DNA of 6,617 nucleotides, from NCBI GenBank assembly GCA_038319115.1, contig JBBQCV010000200.1:1-6617 (forward strand), read 5' to 3'. The notes under the pieces are model-generated. The model was given only the letters and a program-made list of their open reading frames with translations, was not told the DNA's origin and did no database searches. The position numbers and the translations under genes were made by a program. The DNA comes from SZAS-79 sp038319115. Lineage in GTDB: Bacteria; Pseudomonadota; Gammaproteobacteria; Burkholderiales; SG8-39. Below are positions 5,279 through 6,617 of this stretch, one piece after another. Within the stretch, counting starts at the first letter, position 1; every line of letters starts with the position of its first letter.

Positions 5279-6617
5279 ACAAAGCCAGAGAATTCGACCA
5301 GAGCGTCGTCACCGAGCTGCAGGCGCTGCTTGGAGACCGGATCACCACCTCGATGGGCATCCGCGAGCACCATGGCAAGGACGAGTCGTATTTCCCCATC
5401 GCCCCGCCCGACGCCGTCGTGTTTCCGCACTCGACCGAGGAGGTGCGTGACATCGTCAACATCTGCCGCCGCCACCTCGTGCCGATGATCCCGTACGGGG
5501 TGGGCACCTCGCTCGAGGGCCATACGCTGGCGGTTGAGGGCGGCGTGTGCATCGACCTGTCGCAGATGAACAAGGTCCTGCATGTCCACGAGGAGGACCT
5601 CGATGCGGTGGTGCAGGCCGGCGTCACGCGCAAGGCGCTCAACGAGCATATCCGCCACACCGGCTTGTTCTTCCCGGTCGACCCGGGCGCCGACGCGACC
5701 CTCGGCGGCATGGCCGCCACGCGCGCCTCGGGCACCAACGCCGTGCGCTACGGGACGATGCGCGAGAACGTGCTCGCGCTCACCGTGGTGCTCGCCGACG
5801 GCCGTATCATCCGCACCTCCAGCCGTGCCAAGAAGTCCGCCGCGGGCTACGACCTCACGCGCCTGTTCGTCGGTTCGGAGGGCACGCTGGGCATCATCAC
5901 CGAGGTGACGGTCAAGCTGTATGCCGTGCAGGAGGCGATGTCGGCGGCGGTGTGCGCCTTCGATTCCATCGATGGCTGCACCAGGACCGTGATCCAGGTG
6001 ATCCAGGCCGGCGTTCCGATCGCGCGCTCCGAGATCGTGTGCGAGAACTCGATCGCCGCGATCAACAAGTACAGCAAGACCAATTACAGGGTCGCGCCGA
6101 CGCTGTTCTTCGAATTCCACGGCACCGCCGCCTCGGTGGTCGAGCAGGCCGAGATCGTGCAGGAGATCGCCAAGGAAAACGGCGGCATGGACTTCATCTG
6201 GGCCACCAAGCCCGAGGACCGCACCAAGCTGTGGGAAGCGCGCCACAACGCATACTTCGCCTGCCTGCAGCTGCGTCCCGGCTCGCGCTCGGTCTCAACC
6301 GACGTGTGCGTACCGATTTCGCGCCTGGCCGAATGCGTTGCCGAGTCGATGGAAGACGTAAAGGACTACGTCGCGAAGGTGCCGCTCATGGGACACGTTG
6401 GCGACGGCAACTTCCACCTTATGTTCCTCGTCGACCCGGACAACCCTGCCGAGCTCGAACAGGCCAAGGACTTCAACAAGCGCCTGGTCAAGCGCGCCAT
6501 CGCCATGGAGGGCACCTGCACCGGTGAGCACGGCATTGGCCTTGGCAAGCAGGGGTCGCTCGTGCAGGAGCACGGCGAGGCGGTCGACGTCATGCGCGAC
6601 ATCAAGCGCCTGTTCGA
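5275..6617 (+). CDS. FAD-binding D-lactate dehydrogenase-type oxidoreductase (3' end outside window)
   Basis: The frame is open from ATG 5275 to the window end (447 codons); relatives of about 460-475 residues suggest that only the last few tens are missing. It belongs to the VAO/PCMH flavoprotein family, subgroup of mitochondrial-type D-lactate dehydrogenase (LDHD) and GlcD, which oxidise D-2-hydroxy acids such as D-lactate to 2-oxo acids and pass electrons to a cytochrome, quinone or flavoprotein. The FAD domain shows PYGVGTSLEGH (73-83), VDPGADATLGGMAATRASGT and GYDLTRLFVGSEGTLGI (191-207). The C-terminal domain shows GHVGDGNFH (373-381), with the histidines that bind the metal near the substrate, and CTGEHGIGLGK (415-425). 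No signal peptide or membrane segment is visible. GGAG (5265-5268) sits 6 nt before the ATG. LDHD is the best match; glycolate oxidase subunit GlcD or another 2-hydroxyacid dehydrogenase is possible. Confidence 0.93.
   Translation, partial: MNKAREFDQSVVTELQALLGDRITTSMGIREHHGKDESYFPIAPPDAVVFPHSTEEVRDIVNICRRHLVPMIPYGVGTSLEGHTLAVEGGVCIDLSQMNKVLHVHEEDLDAVVQAGVTRKALNEHIRHTGLFFPVDPGADATLGGMAATRASGTNAVRYGTMRENVLALTVVLADGRIIRTSSRAKKSAAGYDLTRLFVGSEGTLGIITEVTVKLYAVQEAMSAAVCAFDSIDGCTRTVIQVIQAGVPIARSEIVCENSIAAINKYSKTNYRVAPTLFFEFHGTAASVVEQAEIVQEIAKENGGMDFIWATKPEDRTKLWEARHNAYFACLQLRPGSRSVSTDVCVPISRLAECVAESMEDVKDYVAKVPLMGHVGDGNFHLMFLVDPDNPAELEQAKDFNKRLVKRAIAMEGTCTGEHGIGLGKQGSLVQEHGEAVDVMRDIKRLF

Noticed and set aside
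5194..6246. 350-codon open frame on the minus strand opposite the dehydrogenase
   Set aside because: It is compositionally biased and unrecognisable, and it lies opposite a gene with complete FAD-oxidase motifs.
5547..6527. 326-codon open frame on the + strand in another frame of the dehydrogenase
   Set aside because: It is arginine-rich shadow translation; the frame from 5275 carries all family motifs.

Overview
The window is a GC-rich (roughly two thirds G+C), gene-dense stretch of proteobacterial chromosome, most likely from a betaproteobacterium. The reasons are a Rho that aligns with E. coli Rho almost without gaps, a zinc-ribbon-less (type B) ribosomal protein L31 directly downstream of it, and an ArnT-like membrane glycosyltransferase of a type I associate with Burkholderiales and their relatives. 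All supported genes lie on the + strand. I see no tRNA, rRNA, CRISPR array, insertion sequence or phage gene.

Layout. Bases 1-1197 hold rho without its first ~21 codons. Bases 1198-1356 are intergenic and carry a good sigma70-type promoter (1226-1254) and a ~96-nt leader with two 7-bp hairpins (1297-1341). Bases 1357-1620 encode L31 type B, followed by a strong intrinsic terminator (1661-1695). A new unit begins with a likely extended -10 promoter (1733-1741) and a duplicated translation start (1748-1801). The first copy opens a 10-codon ORF that ends in an ATGA overlap with the second. Next come a multi-pass ArnT-like glycosyltransferase (1777-3459) and glucose-6-phosphate isomerase pgi (3456-4943), again joined by ATGA. 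After a 57-nt gap with a very good Shine-Dalgarno come a 68-residue conserved protein of unknown function (5001-5207, DUF6494-like) and a D-lactate dehydrogenase-type FAD oxidoreductase (5275 to the window end, missing its last residues).

How the genes relate. rho and rpmE2 are information-processing genes separated by a growth-type promoter. The glycosyltransferase and pgi are almost certainly cotranscribed and translationally coupled, linking an envelope glycosylation step to hexose-phosphate interconversion. The small protein and the dehydrogenase probably continue the same transcript, because no terminator is visible from 1777 to the window end.

No clearly new multi-gene system is present; most of the window is housekeeping. 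The observations most worth a second look are the duplicated start with a possibly leaderless upstream mini-ORF before the glycosyltransferase, the twin-hairpin leader of rpmE2, a cysteine in the Q-loop of Rho, and altered active-site motifs in the glycosyltransferase.
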